A stretch of DNA of 64,000 nucleotides from Candidatus Gastranaerophilales bacterium (GCA_944324345.1 CALUVT010000001.1:636447-700446), one strand, 5' to 3'; positions 33,709-43,489 are shown, counted from the stretch's first letter. Translations and numbers: made by a program. The notes: generated by a model not told the origin, from the sequence alone.

Positions 33709-35676
33709 TTAGTCCTTACCAAATATCCACCATCCTTTTTGGGATGAAGTTTGTAGCTGAGGAGTCGGTTGATTTATTCTAAATGCGTTTTTAAACGGTG
33801 AATGAGTTGCAAATACACTTGTAGAGAGTGTATTTATGTATTTATTGCTTAAGTGTGCATAATCAAATAAAATTACTCCCTTTGCATTAACTTTTCTTGC
33901 TTCGTGAATTAATCTTATTAAATCCTCATCACTGCCACCCATAAATGTGACAAACAGACCGGCATAAAAATCTGTATTTGCAGATTTAGTTCCAATTACG
34001 TCCATCATCATTTTGTTTGCAGTCTTTGAATCGCAGGTTAAAAATAGAGGAGTAAAACCGTTTAAATAACCTCTTGTTGACCATGTCTTCCAATCTTGCT
34101 GTTTTGTATTCAAAGCTGCTTGCCTGTCAGGGAAAATTACGGCACTTATATATGTATTTTTTCTTCTGCCTAAATCTCCAACTTTTTTTACCATATCAGT
34201 GATTTTTTGTCTTCTGTAATTGTCCCATTCAGACCATAAAGGATCAGCTTTTGTTATTTCTACAGGATCAACCCCAAAAATCATTTTGAATTCATTTCTT
34301 GCATAATCAGTGTACCCCCAGCTATTTAATTCTGAGCCTGAAACACAATTTGGGTACCTTATATAATCAATATTTATTCCATCAGGTTTATATGTTGTTA
34401 TAATTTCATCAATTAATTTTGTTAAAAAGTCTTGAACATAAGGATTTGCAGGATCTAAGAAATATCCGTTATGTTCTGATGTTGACTTAGAAGGTTCTAC
34501 AGAGTCTGCTTCTTTTTTGATTTTGTTACCCCAGGAAGGGTTCATACCAAGTATGCTCTGAGCATTATCTTTGGGATTTTGTGCTCCTACGTAAAATGTT
34601 TCAAACCATATATGAATTTTTATGTTACGTTTATGTGCCTCTTTTATCCATATTTCCAGAGGATCAAAACCTTTGAACTGTTCATATTGTTGAGTAAAAC
34701 CGTATGCTTCCATCGTTTTGCTCGGAAAAATTGTTTTCCCGTGAAAATATGTCTCTAAAAATATGGTGTCAATACCGGCTTTTTTTACTCTGTTAAGAGT
34801 ATCTTCTATTGCCGATTCACTCTTTTCTGTCGGTCGCAGCCATATTCCTTTTAATTCTCCGCTTTTGTATGGAACTGCACTTTTTATTGCATCGTTAGCA
34901 GCTTCTATTGCAAGTTTTGAATATTTTTGTACTTCTTCAGGACTTTTACGTGCTTTTTTTAAATAATTCTTTGCATCTGCTATATAACTCCCGGGGATTT
35001 TCCAATTGTAATCAGGGCTTACATTTTTGTAATAGCTTAGCATCTGCTCTGCTTCAAAAATTTTTTTCTCTGTTTCAAAAATATAGCTTTCAGAAGTTGT
35101 GTATGTATAAATTATGTTTGTAGCTTTGTCGATATAAATCTTTGTCCCGACTTTTATGCTTGAATTTATCCAGTTTTTAGCACGCCCGTGGCCGCTTATT
35201 ACTATCCCATTGGGGGGAATTAAAGAATCTGCTCCAGAAAGTTCTGTTACGGTATTTCCTTCAACTATGGCTTCTGCACCAAACTCATTTGTATTTGTTC
35301 TTGGCCCGTAATTGGGAGTATATACAACCAGCTGGTTTATTCCTCGTGCTCCGGGCAGGTAACTCCCTGTTTTGTTTGAAAGTGCTGTCGGATCTATAGA
35401 ATTAACAAGGTTTTTCGTATAGCTAAAGACAACTTCATTTTTAGCAGGTTCATACTTTTTAAATACAGGAGGGGTATCATCCGGGACAATAACAAGCGGA
35501 GCTTCATTTAAAACATTATCTTCCTGATTTTCATTTAAAGTAACTTGTGTTTGATTATTACTCCGTGCACTTGTAACCAAAATCGGGTTGACATCATCTG
35601 CTAAAGTGTACGAACCCGATAATATCACAAATAAAAATGTTAGTATAAATATAAATTTAAATTTCCATAATCTCAT
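33709..35676 (-). CDS. Secreted glycoside-hydrolase-like protein (GHL10 / DUF187 type)
   Basis: 655 residues from the ATG at 35676, which has GGGAG upstream and avoids overlap with the previous gene. Signal peptide MRLWKFKFIFILTFLF with cleavage near TLADD. The N-terminal 200 residues include a phosphodiester-glycosidase-like stretch (GANQLV-type fold, IVISGHGRAKNWI). The TIM-barrel domain (about 270-600) has LKGIWLRPTEKS, AHKRNIKIHIWFETF and PDGINIDYIRYP, typical of GHL10 proteins of the cell surface. The probable target is a cell-wall or surface polysaccharide. It is last of a three-gene secreted cluster. Confidence 0.85.
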   Translation of the reverse strand: MRLWKFKFIFILTFLFVILSGSYTLADDVNPILVTSARSNNQTQVTLNENQEDNVLNEAPLVIVPDDTPPVFKKYEPAKNEVVFSYTKNLVNSIDPTALSNKTGSYLPGARGINQLVVYTPNYGPRTNTNEFGAEAIVEGNTVTELSGADSLIPPNGIVISGHGRAKNWINSSIKVGTKIYIDKATNIIYTYTTSESYIFETEKKIFEAEQMLSYYKNVSPDYNWKIPGSYIADAKNYLKKARKSPEEVQKYSKLAIEAANDAIKSAVPYKSGELKGIWLRPTEKSESAIEDTLNRVKKAGIDTIFLETYFHGKTIFPSKTMEAYGFTQQYEQFKGFDPLEIWIKEAHKRNIKIHIWFETFYVGAQNPKDNAQSILGMNPSWGNKIKKEADSVEPSKSTSEHNGYFLDPANPYVQDFLTKLIDEIITTYKPDGINIDYIRYPNCVSGSELNSWGYTDYARNEFKMIFGVDPVEITKADPLWSEWDNYRRQKITDMVKKVGDLGRRKNTYISAVIFPDRQAALNTKQQDWKTWSTRGYLNGFTPLFLTCDSKTANKMMMDVIGTKSANTDFYAGLFVTFMGGSDEDLIRLIHEARKVNAKGVILFDYAHLSNKYINTLSTSVFATHSPFKNAFRINQPTPQLQTSSQKGWWIFGKD

Positions 35677-35680
35677 TTTA

Positions 35681-36346
35681 CTACTCCCTGATATTATGAT
35701 AATAGTCTGATTTATCATAATTTAATTCGTTTAATGAATGTATTTTTTCTCCAATTTTAGGGTCAGCTTTCATATTATAGGAAATCTCATAGAATTTTTT
35801 TGCATTCGATAAATCTGCCAATTTTTCGTATATGGTTGCAAGTCTTAAATTAAAGTCATAAGTTCTTAAGACCCCGTTTTTATAAGCTATCTTGTAATGA
35901 TACAAGGCTTTTTTATAGTCGTTTCTTTTGTAGTAGTAGTCCCCAAAGTAAAAATTTGCCATAGTAGCATCTTTGCTGATGTTTAATGCTTTATAAAAAT
36001 TCGTTTTTGCAAGCTCAGAAATATTTTTTTCGTCATAAATTTTCCCAAGTTTTATATATATATCAATATCAGACGGGGTAATCTGAGAGAGAATGTAATA
36101 ACCTTTTAGTGCAGAGTTAATATATCTTTCTTTTTTTAGTTTATCTTTGGTTCCAAAATAAAGAAAGAAATTTCTATCAGCTTCTCTTTTAATAACTTTC
36201 GGATCCATTTTTGAATAGCCTGAAAAAGGCTGCAAATAATCATCATCTAAACCTTGTACGGCTTGAGCTTGGGTATTTACAATCATATTAAGAATAAAAA
36301 ACAGAAGTGTGGTAATTGTTATTATTGTCTTTTTACAGGTCATCAT
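35681..36346 (-). CDS. Secreted tetratricopeptide-repeat protein
   Basis: 221 residues. Signal peptide (MMTCKKTIITITTLLFFIL) with cleavage near TQAQA. Residues 85-205 contain about three TPR units with the W/Y-G-A-Y-like pattern: DIYIKLGKIYDEKNISELAKTN, ANFYFGDYYYKRNDYKKALYHY, and NLRLATIYEKLADLSNAKKFYE (each trimmed here). It probably scaffolds partners in the periplasm. It overlaps the upstream gene by 14 bases and its stop is 4 bases from the start of the GH-like gene. Confidence 0.8.
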   Translation of the reverse strand: MMTCKKTIITITTLLFFILNMIVNTQAQAVQGLDDDYLQPFSGYSKMDPKVIKREADRNFFLYFGTKDKLKKERYINSALKGYYILSQITPSDIDIYIKLGKIYDEKNISELAKTNFYKALNISKDATMANFYFGDYYYKRNDYKKALYHYKIAYKNGVLRTYDFNLRLATIYEKLADLSNAKKFYEISYNMKADPKIGEKIHSLNELNYDKSDYYHNIRE

Positions 36347-36653
36347 ATCTTGAAGTAGTATTTATATTGTGGTCGTTCATGAATGAGTGATCATCCATGG
36401 CCGGATCTATATACATGAAAAACTTCCTTACATATTTTACAACCGGCTGATTATAGTATTCTTTTTCAATATTTTCTGGAAGTGGTTCACCGCTGATTTG
36501 GGCTACAGACTTTTCAACCGCACGCACTGTCGCATTTGAATACCCATGATTTTTCAGGTAATTGGCGTTTGTTGCATCGTCAACAGTTAATTCAGCACAT
36601 GCCGGCAAAGTAAATACAGCGATTAAAGTTAGTATTAACAAATATTTTTTCAT
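36333..36653 (-). CDS. Unknown small secreted protein
   Basis: 106 residues. Signal peptide MKKYLLILTLIAVFTLPACAEL; cleavage is likely at ACA|E, although PAC could also be read as a poor lipobox (LPAC) with Cys at 19. The mature part starts with VDDATNANYLKNHGYSNATVRAVEKS and ends in an Asp/Asn/His-rich tail. No family is recognised. It is the first gene of the secreted cluster and overlaps the TPR gene. Confidence 0.65.
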   Translation of the reverse strand: MKKYLLILTLIAVFTLPACAELTVDDATNANYLKNHGYSNATVRAVEKSVAQISGEPLPENIEKEYYNQPVVKYVRKFFMYIDPAMDDHSFMNDHNINTTSRYDDL

Positions 36654-36741
36654 TTACACCTCTGTCGTTTTATTCATTATAGTACGTTACATTAGCTGTT
36701 ACAAAAATATTATAATTTCTTTACAAAAAACCTTCCATATA

Positions 36742-37797
36742 TTATTTATATGATTTTGTTATAATTTCTTCTAATTTTTCAAGGAGTTGTTCTTCCGGAA
36801 CTTTTGCGATGATTTCACCTTTTCTGAAAATAATTCCTTCCCCTACTCCTCCGGCTATCCCAAAGTCTGCATGGCGAGCTTCCCCAGGACCATTCACCGC
36901 ACAGCCCATTGTGGCTATTGTGATTTGAGAATCTAGATTTTTGAACCTCTCTTCGACTCTTTTAGCAAGTTCTATTAAATTGATTCTGGTTCTCCCGCAG
37001 GTTGGACAAGATATAAAGTTTACCCCTCTTTTTCTCAGGCCTAGGCTTTTTAATATCTCAAAGCCAGCGGTAACTTCTTCTTCGGGATTTTCTGTTAAAG
37101 AAACCCTTATTGTATCACCTATTCCTTCAGCAAGCAATGTGCCGAGTCCTACTGAAGATTTAATCAGTCCGCTTCTTAATGTTCCTGCCTCTGTTACTCC
37201 AAGATGAAGAGGATATGGAATTTTGTCTGCTATGCTTCTATAGGCTTCTATAGTTGTTAGTACATCTGAGGATTTTAGTGATACTTTGATTAAATCAAAA
37301 TCAAGGTCTTCAAGAATTTTTATGTGTCCTAAAGCACTCAAAACCATTTTCTCTGACAATGGAATATCTTTGTCTAAAAGATTTTTCTCCAAAGAACCTG
37401 CATTAACCCCTATTCTTATTGGAATGTTTTGCTGTTTTGCAAGAGAAACAACTTTTTCAACATTTTCTCTTTTCCCAATGTTACCAGGGTTTAATCTTAA
37501 TGCATGAATTCCGTTATTAATACATTGAATCGCAAGTTTGTAATCAAAATGTATATCTGCGATTAGTGGCACAGGGGATTTTTTTACTAAAGTTTTAATT
37601 GATTCAGCCGCATCTTTATCAAGTACGGCAAGTCTGACAAGTTCGCATCCTCTTTCTGCCATTCTGTTTATTTGTTCTAAGGTCTTTTGTACATCCCTTG
37701 TATCGGTATTGCACATAGACTGTACGCTTATTGGGTTATTCCCGCCTATTTTTACGTTTCCAATTTCAATTACTTTTGATTTTCTTCTGTTTATCAT
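36742..37797 (-). CDS. ispG: 4-hydroxy-3-methylbut-2-enyl diphosphate synthase IspG
   Basis: 351 residues, the short bacterial form. The N-terminal TIM barrel starts with VSVQSMCNTDTRD. The C-terminal 4Fe-4S domain carries C264 and C267 (SCPTCGRTRINL), C299 (MGCAVNGPGEA) and the catalytic E306. It makes HMBPP in the MEP isoprenoid pathway, so the organism uses the non-mevalonate route. It stands alone; the upstream sequence is an AT-rich TATA-like tract shared with the divergent phosphoesterase gene at 37839. Confidence 0.97.
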   Translation of the reverse strand: MINRRKSKVIEIGNVKIGGNNPISVQSMCNTDTRDVQKTLEQINRMAERGCELVRLAVLDKDAAESIKTLVKKSPVPLIADIHFDYKLAIQCINNGIHALRLNPGNIGKRENVEKVVSLAKQQNIPIRIGVNAGSLEKNLLDKDIPLSEKMVLSALGHIKILEDLDFDLIKVSLKSSDVLTTIEAYRSIADKIPYPLHLGVTEAGTLRSGLIKSSVGLGTLLAEGIGDTIRVSLTENPEEEVTAGFEILKSLGLRKRGVNFISCPTCGRTRINLIELAKRVEERFKNLDSQITIATMGCAVNGPGEARHADFGIAGGVGEGIIFRKGEIIAKVPEEQLLEKLEEIITKSYK

Positions 37798-37838
37798 AAT
37801 ATATATAATATCACATAAATATTATTTGGAGGTTAATT

Positions 37839-38573
37839 ATGAAAGTAGCTGTATTATCTGATATTCATGGGAATTTTCAGGCACTTGAAAGTGTACTTAA
37901 AGATATAGAACAAAATAACTGTAGCAAAGTATTATGTTTAGGGGATCTTGCTATGGCCGGTCCTCAGCCGAGGGTAGTTATAGACTATGTCAGAAGTCAA
38001 AAGGATTGGGTAGTTATTCAGGGTAATACAGACAAAATGATTGCAGAATTTACCAAAGAAATTTTAGAGAATACAAAAAAGAATTTCCCGGTAATGGCGA
38101 ATGCTTTATTGGATGATATTTTGTATATTGAAGATGACAGAAAAGAATATTTAAAAAATCTTCCGCCTCAAAAAGAGTTGGAAATAGAAGGGGTAAAGAT
38201 TCTCATGGTTCATGGGTCTCCAAGACGTAATAATGAGGATATTCTCCCTAATATGTCTTTAAAGCAGGTAGAAGAAATTTTGGATGGAGTCGACGCGGAT
38301 TTAGTATTTTGCGGGCATACACATGTCCCTTGCGGATACCAGACAAACAAAAAGCAGACTGTTGTAAATGTTGGAAGTGTAGGAAGACCTATGACAAAGG
38401 AGCCTAAAGCTTGTTATGTTATTGCTGACATTCAAGACGGTGGTTTCTCCCTTGAACACAGGTTTGTTGATTATGACAGAGAAACTGCTGCCGAGATTAT
38501 GAGGATGAGAGGTTTTGATGGTGCTGAAAAGCTGGCACAAATGATATTGGAACCTACAGAAAGACACATTTAA
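37839..38573 (+). CDS. YfcE/MJ0936-type metallophosphoesterase
   Basis: 244 residues. All five calcineurin-like motifs are present: LSDIHGNFQAL (D8, H10), LGDLAMAGPQ, QGNTDKM, MVHGSPRRN and CGHTHVPCG. These ligate two metal ions and cut phosphodiesters or monoesters. The size and the C-terminal AEIMRMRGFDGAEKLAQ extension suit the YfcE-like group, whose natural substrates are unclear. GGAGG lies 8 bases upstream. It leads a plus-strand run that continues with the heptose kinase-like gene after 51 bases. Confidence 0.9.
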   Translation: MKVAVLSDIHGNFQALESVLKDIEQNNCSKVLCLGDLAMAGPQPRVVIDYVRSQKDWVVIQGNTDKMIAEFTKEILENTKKNFPVMANALLDDILYIEDDRKEYLKNLPPQKELEIEGVKILMVHGSPRRNNEDILPNMSLKQVEEILDGVDADLVFCGHTHVPCGYQTNKKQTVVNVGSVGRPMTKEPKACYVIADIQDGGFSLEHRFVDYDRETAAEIMRMRGFDGAEKLAQMILEPTERHI

Positions 38574-38624
38574 TTGCCAAAAATTTTGTTTGTGATAACA
38601 TACTCTTATTAAAGGAAGTTTTTT

Positions 38625-39629
38625 ATGTATATAAATAAAGAACAATTAGTTTCCTATATAAAGAAATTAGCAGAGCCGAAAGTATTAGTTGTTGGCGATT
38701 TAGCCATAGATGAAATGATATACGGTAATGCCGAAAGGATTTCTAGAGAGGCTCCTGTTTTGATTTTGTTGCATTCGGAAACTAAACTCATTTTAGGTGC
38801 GGCATCAAATGCTGCTCATAATGTTGCAACTCTAAATGATGGAAAAGTTAGTGTTATAGGCGTATGTGGAGATGATTTTCAAGCAAGACAGCTGAGAGAA
38901 ACATTTGAGGATGCTAATGTTAATTGCGGGTTGTTGGTTGTTGATCCGTCAAGAAAAACTACCACAAAAACAAGGATTTCAGGCTCAATTACTACGTCAA
39001 TTACTCAGCAGATTGTTAGAATTGACAGGCAGACAAACGGTTTTTTAAATCCGGATATAGAAGAAGAGGTTTTGAAACAAATAGAAAGAGCAATCCCAGA
39101 ACATGATGCGGTTATTCTTTCAAATTATCACATTGGTACTCTTACTCCGCGTATTATTCAAGAAACTATCAGGCTGGCAAATCAATATAACAAAGTCATA
39201 GTTGTTGATGCTCAAAAGGAATTAGACGTGTACAAAAATATTACGTCTATGACCCCGAACCTTCCTGATACTCAAAAATCTGTGGGTTTTGCTTTAGAAA
39301 GTGAAGAAGATTTGAAGCGTGCAGGTGACAAACTGTTATCTGAAACAAATGCAAAATCTATACTTATAACTTGCGGTGCTGATGGTATGTTTGTTGTAAG
39401 ACCGCATGAAAATTACACAAAAATTCCGGTGTTTAATAAATCAGAAGTTTTTGATGTTACTGGTGCCGGTGATACCGTTACTGCTGTTTACACTCTTGCT
39501 CTTGCAGCAGGTGCCGATCCTGTGTATGCAGCAATTATCGGAAATGTCGCCGCAAGTATCGTTGTTAAGCAATTTGGTTGTGCTACTACAACCATTGATG
39601 AAATTCTTGCCGCTGTAGAAAATTTGTAG
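38625..39629 (+). CDS. PfkB-family kinase, heptose 7-phosphate kinase-like (RfaE1/HldA)
   Basis: 334 residues. The start VLVVGDLAIDEMIYGNAERISREAPVL (split here) matches RfaE domain I, where GDLxxDxY...RISPEAPVPV is typical. AGSAANVA is partly kept as GAASNAAHNVA. The PfkB C-terminal signature DVTGAGDT is at 277-284 with catalytic D283. It would phosphorylate D-glycero-beta-D-manno-heptose 7-phosphate for LPS heptose; it lacks the nucleotidyltransferase half found in HldE. Neighbours with glycan roles agree. AAGGA precedes the ATG. Confidence 0.86.
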   Translation: MYINKEQLVSYIKKLAEPKVLVVGDLAIDEMIYGNAERISREAPVLILLHSETKLILGAASNAAHNVATLNDGKVSVIGVCGDDFQARQLRETFEDANVNCGLLVVDPSRKTTTKTRISGSITTSITQQIVRIDRQTNGFLNPDIEEEVLKQIERAIPEHDAVILSNYHIGTLTPRIIQETIRLANQYNKVIVVDAQKELDVYKNITSMTPNLPDTQKSVGFALESEEDLKRAGDKLLSETNAKSILITCGADGMFVVRPHENYTKIPVFNKSEVFDVTGAGDTVTAVYTLALAAGADPVYAAIIGNVAASIVVKQFGCATTTIDEILAAVENL

Positions 39630-39662
39630 CGGTTAAATAAAATTAATTATGGAGAGATTTAT

Positions 39663-40229
39663 ATGGAAAAATTTATAGAAATATTTAAAAAATTTAAGGC
39701 CGTTGATTTAATTATTATTCTAGGTGTAATTTTAGCATTGTGTGTCGGCTTTTTTACATACAAAAATTTCAGACAAACCGCTGACAAGCAGATTGAAGCT
39801 ACATCTAAAATTTCTTTTCAAGTATTTATAAGAGGTGTTACTCTTACGGGTGATGAAATACCTTTGAGAGCAGATGATACTACTTTTATCAGTATAAGAA
39901 ATGTGCCGTACACTGATTTGAAAATTCTTGATGTAAAGGCTGAAAGAAAAAAGGTTGTTTTACCTATTTTAAACAGTAAAAAAGTAATGGTTGTTGAGGA
40001 TGTTTCTCAGGCAAACATGTACGATATAACAGTTACATTAACCGATACCGCTAAGATTACAAAAGACGGTGCTGTTGTAGGCGGTAACAAGATTAAAATG
40101 GGATTGCCTATTACTCTAGAAGGAGAAGATTATAAATTTACCGGTACGGTGTCTGACCTGAAGGTTATGCCACTAGTTGATGATGATAAGTTCCATAGTT
40201 CTTTAAATACAAACGATGATGTTCAATAG
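39663..40229 (+). CDS. DUF4330-family membrane-anchored protein
   Basis: 188 residues. One N-terminal transmembrane helix (AVDLIIILGVILALCVGFFTY, split reading, about 13-33) and a beta-rich outer part with FQVFIRGVTLTGDEIPL. This matches DUF4330, a family seen mainly in Cyanobacteria and relatives, with unknown function. GGAGAG lies 6 bases before the ATG. Its 3' end overlaps the O-antigen ligase-like gene by 14 bases, so a role in surface glycan assembly is suggested by position only. Confidence 0.75.
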   Translation: MEKFIEIFKKFKAVDLIIILGVILALCVGFFTYKNFRQTADKQIEATSKISFQVFIRGVTLTGDEIPLRADDTTFISIRNVPYTDLKILDVKAERKKVVLPILNSKKVMVVEDVSQANMYDITVTLTDTAKITKDGAVVGGNKIKMGLPITLEGEDYKFTGTVSDLKVMPLVDDDKFHSSLNTNDDVQ

Positions 40230-41541
40230 TATTTTAAAATTAATTCATTCAAAAACAGAATTTCTTTATGAAAACAGCTTATTTTTACAAAATATTGACA
40301 AGCTTATTTTCTTGTCAATTATTTTGGTGTTTGTGACATCTACCTGTATGTCTTCTGATGTGATAGGTTTTGTTGCGTTAATTACTGTTTTCTTGTCTTT
40401 TGTGAAGATTTTGACAAAACCTGATGAAAAATTAGAAATTAAAACTTTTGAATTATGGCTGCTTGCCTACTTTATGACTGTAATTATAAGTCTAGCAGGT
40501 TCAACTTTGTTCCATCTTAGTTTAAAAGGTTTTTTTAAGACATTTACTTATATGGCTTTTTATTTTTCAATGGTGCAATATTTGAAAAATAATAAGGATA
40601 AGATTCCGTATATATTAGGAGCAATTGGGCTTTGCGTTTCTTTTGAGGCGGTAGTCGGGTTTTTACAAAATTTTGCACACGTTGAAGAAATTTCTACCTG
40701 GCAGGATGTTTCATCTTTAAATCCGGAAGAAGTAATGACCAGGGTTTATGGAACTCTCAAACCGTATAATCCAAATTTGCTTGGAGGCTATTTTGTTGTA
40801 GGAATTCCTAGTTTGTACGCACTTGCGGCTATTTGTTTTTATGATAAAAAATATAAAATTTCTTTTATGTGGCTTTTGTGTGCACTGTTATCCTCTGCAA
40901 CTTTGTTTTTAACCGGTTGCCGTGGCTCTTATATGGGAATGATGGTTATTATGCTCGGGATATTTGCAGTTTCTGCTAAATATCTGTGGAAAAATTATAA
41001 ACATATATATTTGAGTGTAGTTGGAGCAGTGGCTGCTTTTGCAACGTTGGTTTTACTGTTTGTTTCTTCTTTAAGGGCAAGGGTTTTATCCATTTTTGCA
41101 ATGCGTCAGGACTCTTCAAATTCTTTCAGATTTAATGTTTACCATTCATCTATTGACATGTTTAAGGATAATTGGCTATTGGGAATTGGTGTCGGAAATC
41201 AAAATTTCCGAGAAATATATGGACTTTATATGAAAACAGGTTTCGATGCATTGAGTGCATACAATATTTTCCTTGAAATTGCAGTAGAAAGCGGCATATT
41301 TGCTTTGATAGCATTCTTGGGATTTCTTGTAACACTTGTTAAAAATGCTGTAAAGTTTATTTTTAAATCTGAAGATGTAAAAAATGTTATTTTGGTTTCA
41401 GCCGGGATAATTTCAGTTTGTGCTGTTTGCGTTCATGGGATGGTTGATACCGTATTTTTCAGACCTCAAATTCAGTTTGTTTTCTGGACTTTGGTTGCGA
41501 TAATTTCTAATTTGTCAGATTGCAAAATGCTTGAATGTTAA
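40216..41541 (+). CDS. O-antigen ligase / polymerase family membrane protein
   Basis: 441 residues with about 10-12 transmembrane helices and a large loop around 155-200 and 315-350, the Wzy/WaaL layout. LFLTGCRGSYMGMMV resembles the conserved RG motif of the Wzy_C domain, and GIGVGNQNFREIYGLY near 320 fits the ligase loop. Such proteins polymerise or attach glycan chains on the periplasmic face. Ligase and polymerase cannot be told apart by sequence. It overlaps the DUF4330 gene and is followed by a DegT aminotransferase gene. Confidence 0.85.
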   Translation: MMFNSILKLIHSKTEFLYENSLFLQNIDKLIFLSIILVFVTSTCMSSDVIGFVALITVFLSFVKILTKPDEKLEIKTFELWLLAYFMTVIISLAGSTLFHLSLKGFFKTFTYMAFYFSMVQYLKNNKDKIPYILGAIGLCVSFEAVVGFLQNFAHVEEISTWQDVSSLNPEEVMTRVYGTLKPYNPNLLGGYFVVGIPSLYALAAICFYDKKYKISFMWLLCALLSSATLFLTGCRGSYMGMMVIMLGIFAVSAKYLWKNYKHIYLSVVGAVAAFATLVLLFVSSLRARVLSIFAMRQDSSNSFRFNVYHSSIDMFKDNWLLGIGVGNQNFREIYGLYMKTGFDALSAYNIFLEIAVESGIFALIAFLGFLVTLVKNAVKFIFKSEDVKNVILVSAGIISVCAVCVHGMVDTVFFRPQIQFVFWTLVAIISNLSDCKMLEC

Positions 41542-41617
41542 GCTTTTATAAAGGCATGGAAAACCTGTGTTAAACTAATACTATAAACAATAAGAACGGC
41601 AGAAAAAGGAGAGAAAT

Positions 41618-42742
41618 ATGATACCTATTTTAGATTCAAAACGCCAATATGCAGTAATTGGCTCGGAAGTTGAAAAAGCTGTTTGTGAAGTTTTACGCTC
41701 GGGATCTTATATTCTTGGAGCTAACTGTAAAGCTTTTGAACATGAAATGGCAGATTTTATCGGATGTAAATATACTGTTGGCTTAAATTCCGGAACAGAT
41801 GCATTACATATAGCATTGCGTGCTTTAGATATAGGCAAGGGTGACGAAGTAATTACAGTAGCGTTTACCTTCGTTGCAACGACAGAAGCTATCGGAATTG
41901 TTGGTGCAAAACCTGTTTTTGTAGACATAGATAAAGATACATTTAACTTGGACGCTTCAAAATTGGAAGCAGCTATTACTCCGAGAACAAAAGCAATTAT
42001 CCCTGTTCATTTGTACGGTCAGCCTTGTGACATGGATACTATCATGTCTGTTGCAAGAAAACATAATCTTCATGTTGTAGAAGATTGCTGTCAGGCAATT
42101 GGGGCTTTGTATAAAGGTAAAATGGTAGGTACATTCGGAGATTTTGGATGCTTAAGTTTCTATCCTACAAAGAATTTAGGTGGTATGGGAGACGGCGGTC
42201 TTTTGATGACTAATGATGAAAAATTAAAAGATAGAGCTGTTGCATTAAGAAACCACGGTGGAGCCATTCGTTATCACCATGATGAGATTGGTGTAAATAG
42301 CCGTCTTGATGAAATTCAAGCAGCAATATTACGTGTAAAATTACCTCACATAAAAGATTGGAATGAAGCAAGACGTAAACACGCTTATTATTACAATCAG
42401 TTATTTAAAGATTGTCCTGATGTTCAAACTCCAAAAGAGTTAGATAATACATATTGTGTTTATCACCAATATACAGTTAAAATTCCTAACCGCGATGAAG
42501 TTCATAAAATGCTTCAGGAAAGAGGAATTGGTGCAATGCTTTATTATCCGATACCGTTACATTTGCAAAAAGTTCATGAATATTTGGGCGTTGGTAAAGG
42601 TTCTTTGCCTGTGTCTGAAAAAAATACAGAAATGGTTATTTCCCTTCCAATGTTCCCTGAACTGACTGAAGAAGAACAAAGAACAGTCGCTTCAACTTTG
42701 ATTGATTGTATTGAAAAATCAAAATCAAAAGCAGCTGTATAA
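41618..42742 (+). CDS. DegT/DnrJ/EryC1-family sugar aminotransferase
   Basis: 374 residues. PLP-dependent fold type [16 protein letters not shown] (55-69) binds the phosphate, [10 protein letters not shown] has D156, and the internal aldimine lysine is K185 in [14 protein letters not shown]. These enzymes aminate nucleotide-linked keto-sugars for surface polysaccharides. GGAGAG precedes the ATG. A strong terminator follows, so it ends the run that began at 37839. The exact sugar is unknown because no dehydratase gene is near. Confidence 0.93.
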   Translation: MIPILDSKRQYAVIGSEVEKAVCEVLRSGSYILGANCKAFEHEMADFIGCKYTVGLNSGTDALHIALRALDIGKGDEVITVAFTFVATTEAIGIVGAKPVFVDIDKDTFNLDASKLEAAITPRTKAIIPVHLYGQPCDMDTIMSVARKHNLHVVEDCCQAIGALYKGKMVGTFGDFGCLSFYPTKNLGGMGDGGLLMTNDEKLKDRAVALRNHGGAIRYHHDEIGVNSRLDEIQAAILRVKLPHIKDWNEARRKHAYYYNQLFKDCPDVQTPKELDNTYCVYHQYTVKIPNRDEVHKMLQERGIGAMLYYPIPLHLQKVHEYLGVGKGSLPVSEKNTEMVISLPMFPELTEEEQRTVASTLIDCIEKSKSKAAV

Positions 42743-42763
42743 AAATAACATACTGTTATAATT

Positions 42764-42803
42764 AAAAGACGATACTTAAAAGTTTTAAAGTATCGTCTTT
42801 TTT
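42764..42803 (+). terminator. Rho-independent terminator after the DegT gene
   Basis: A 14-bp perfect stem AAAAGACGATACTT (42764-42777) / AAGTATCGTCTTTT (42788-42801), 10-base loop, six T in all. It abuts the stop of the convergent gene at 42802 and may work both ways. Confidence 0.92.
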
Positions 42804-43089
42804 ATGCAGTAAATATTTTTGTAGCAGTTTCAGGAGGTCTGAAAAACGGATTCATCCCAACATTTCCTGCCCCATCGTTAAATTTTATATCAAGATTTGT
42901 CGAATTGAAGTTTGCAGTAGTGTGTTGAGCAGTGATTCCAAGGAATTGCTTCTGGTTAGAGAATTTATTCACTTTAGAATAATCATAGTCTGTATTTAAA
43001 AGAGTTATTTTTTCAACAGCAGAAGTTGATGCGGGTTGTACTCCGCTAATAGCTTCTATTCCGTTTAATCCGCCTTGTCCGTTAGCCAT
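42802..43089 (-). CDS. Unknown small protein
   Basis: 95 residues, ATG with GAGG 8 bases upstream. The sequence is Asn/Thr/Gly-rich, without signal peptide or hydrophobic segment: MANGQGGLNGIEAISG at the start, ITAQHTTANFNSTNL and DGAGNVGMNPFFRPP later. No family recognised. The gene lies 9 bases after the stop of 43099-43329, so the pair is one operon. The stop overlaps the DegT terminator. Confidence 0.55.
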   Translation of the reverse strand: MANGQGGLNGIEAISGVQPASTSAVEKITLLNTDYDYSKVNKFSNQKQFLGITAQHTTANFNSTNLDIKFNDGAGNVGMNPFFRPPETATKIFTA

Positions 43090-43098
43090 TTTAACCTC

Positions 43099-43329
43099 TT
43101 ATGCAAATATATCAAGAGTTCTCGGTATCTCTTCTCCAAACTCATTATATTGAGCTTGCGGCATACCGTTTACCTGCCCTTCACCGGCAAAACAAAGATA
43201 GCCGACTCCGAGTCCTTCTCTTGCTCCGACCCAGGCTTTTGCAGCTTCTTTATCTATATTGCCGATATGTTTATTGGCGTTAGTGTATGATTTGATAGCG
43301 TCTATTGCAGTGTACCCTGATATTGCCAT
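43099..43329 (-). CDS. Unknown small protein
   Basis: 76 residues, ATG preceded by AGGA about 8 bases upstream. MAISGYTAIDAIKSYTNA then EAAKAWVGAREGLGVGYLCFAG and a C-terminal PRTLDIFA. No signal peptide or known motif. It is the first gene of the pair with 42802-43089. The two share a Gly/Asn-rich, acidic character and similar length but no clear homology. Confidence 0.55.
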   Translation of the reverse strand: MAISGYTAIDAIKSYTNANKHIGNIDKEAAKAWVGAREGLGVGYLCFAGEGQVNGMPQAQYNEFGEEIPRTLDIFA

Positions 43330-43489
43330 GATGATTTTCCTATATTAATACTCTCATATATATAAAGTATATAATATTTTAATAATTGCGTTTTAGAAAT
43401 TAATTACCTTAATATTTGTTAACATTCCTCTGCCGCATGTTTTTATACCCATAAAAAACAAAAAACTAACATAATGTTAAGTTTTGTAA

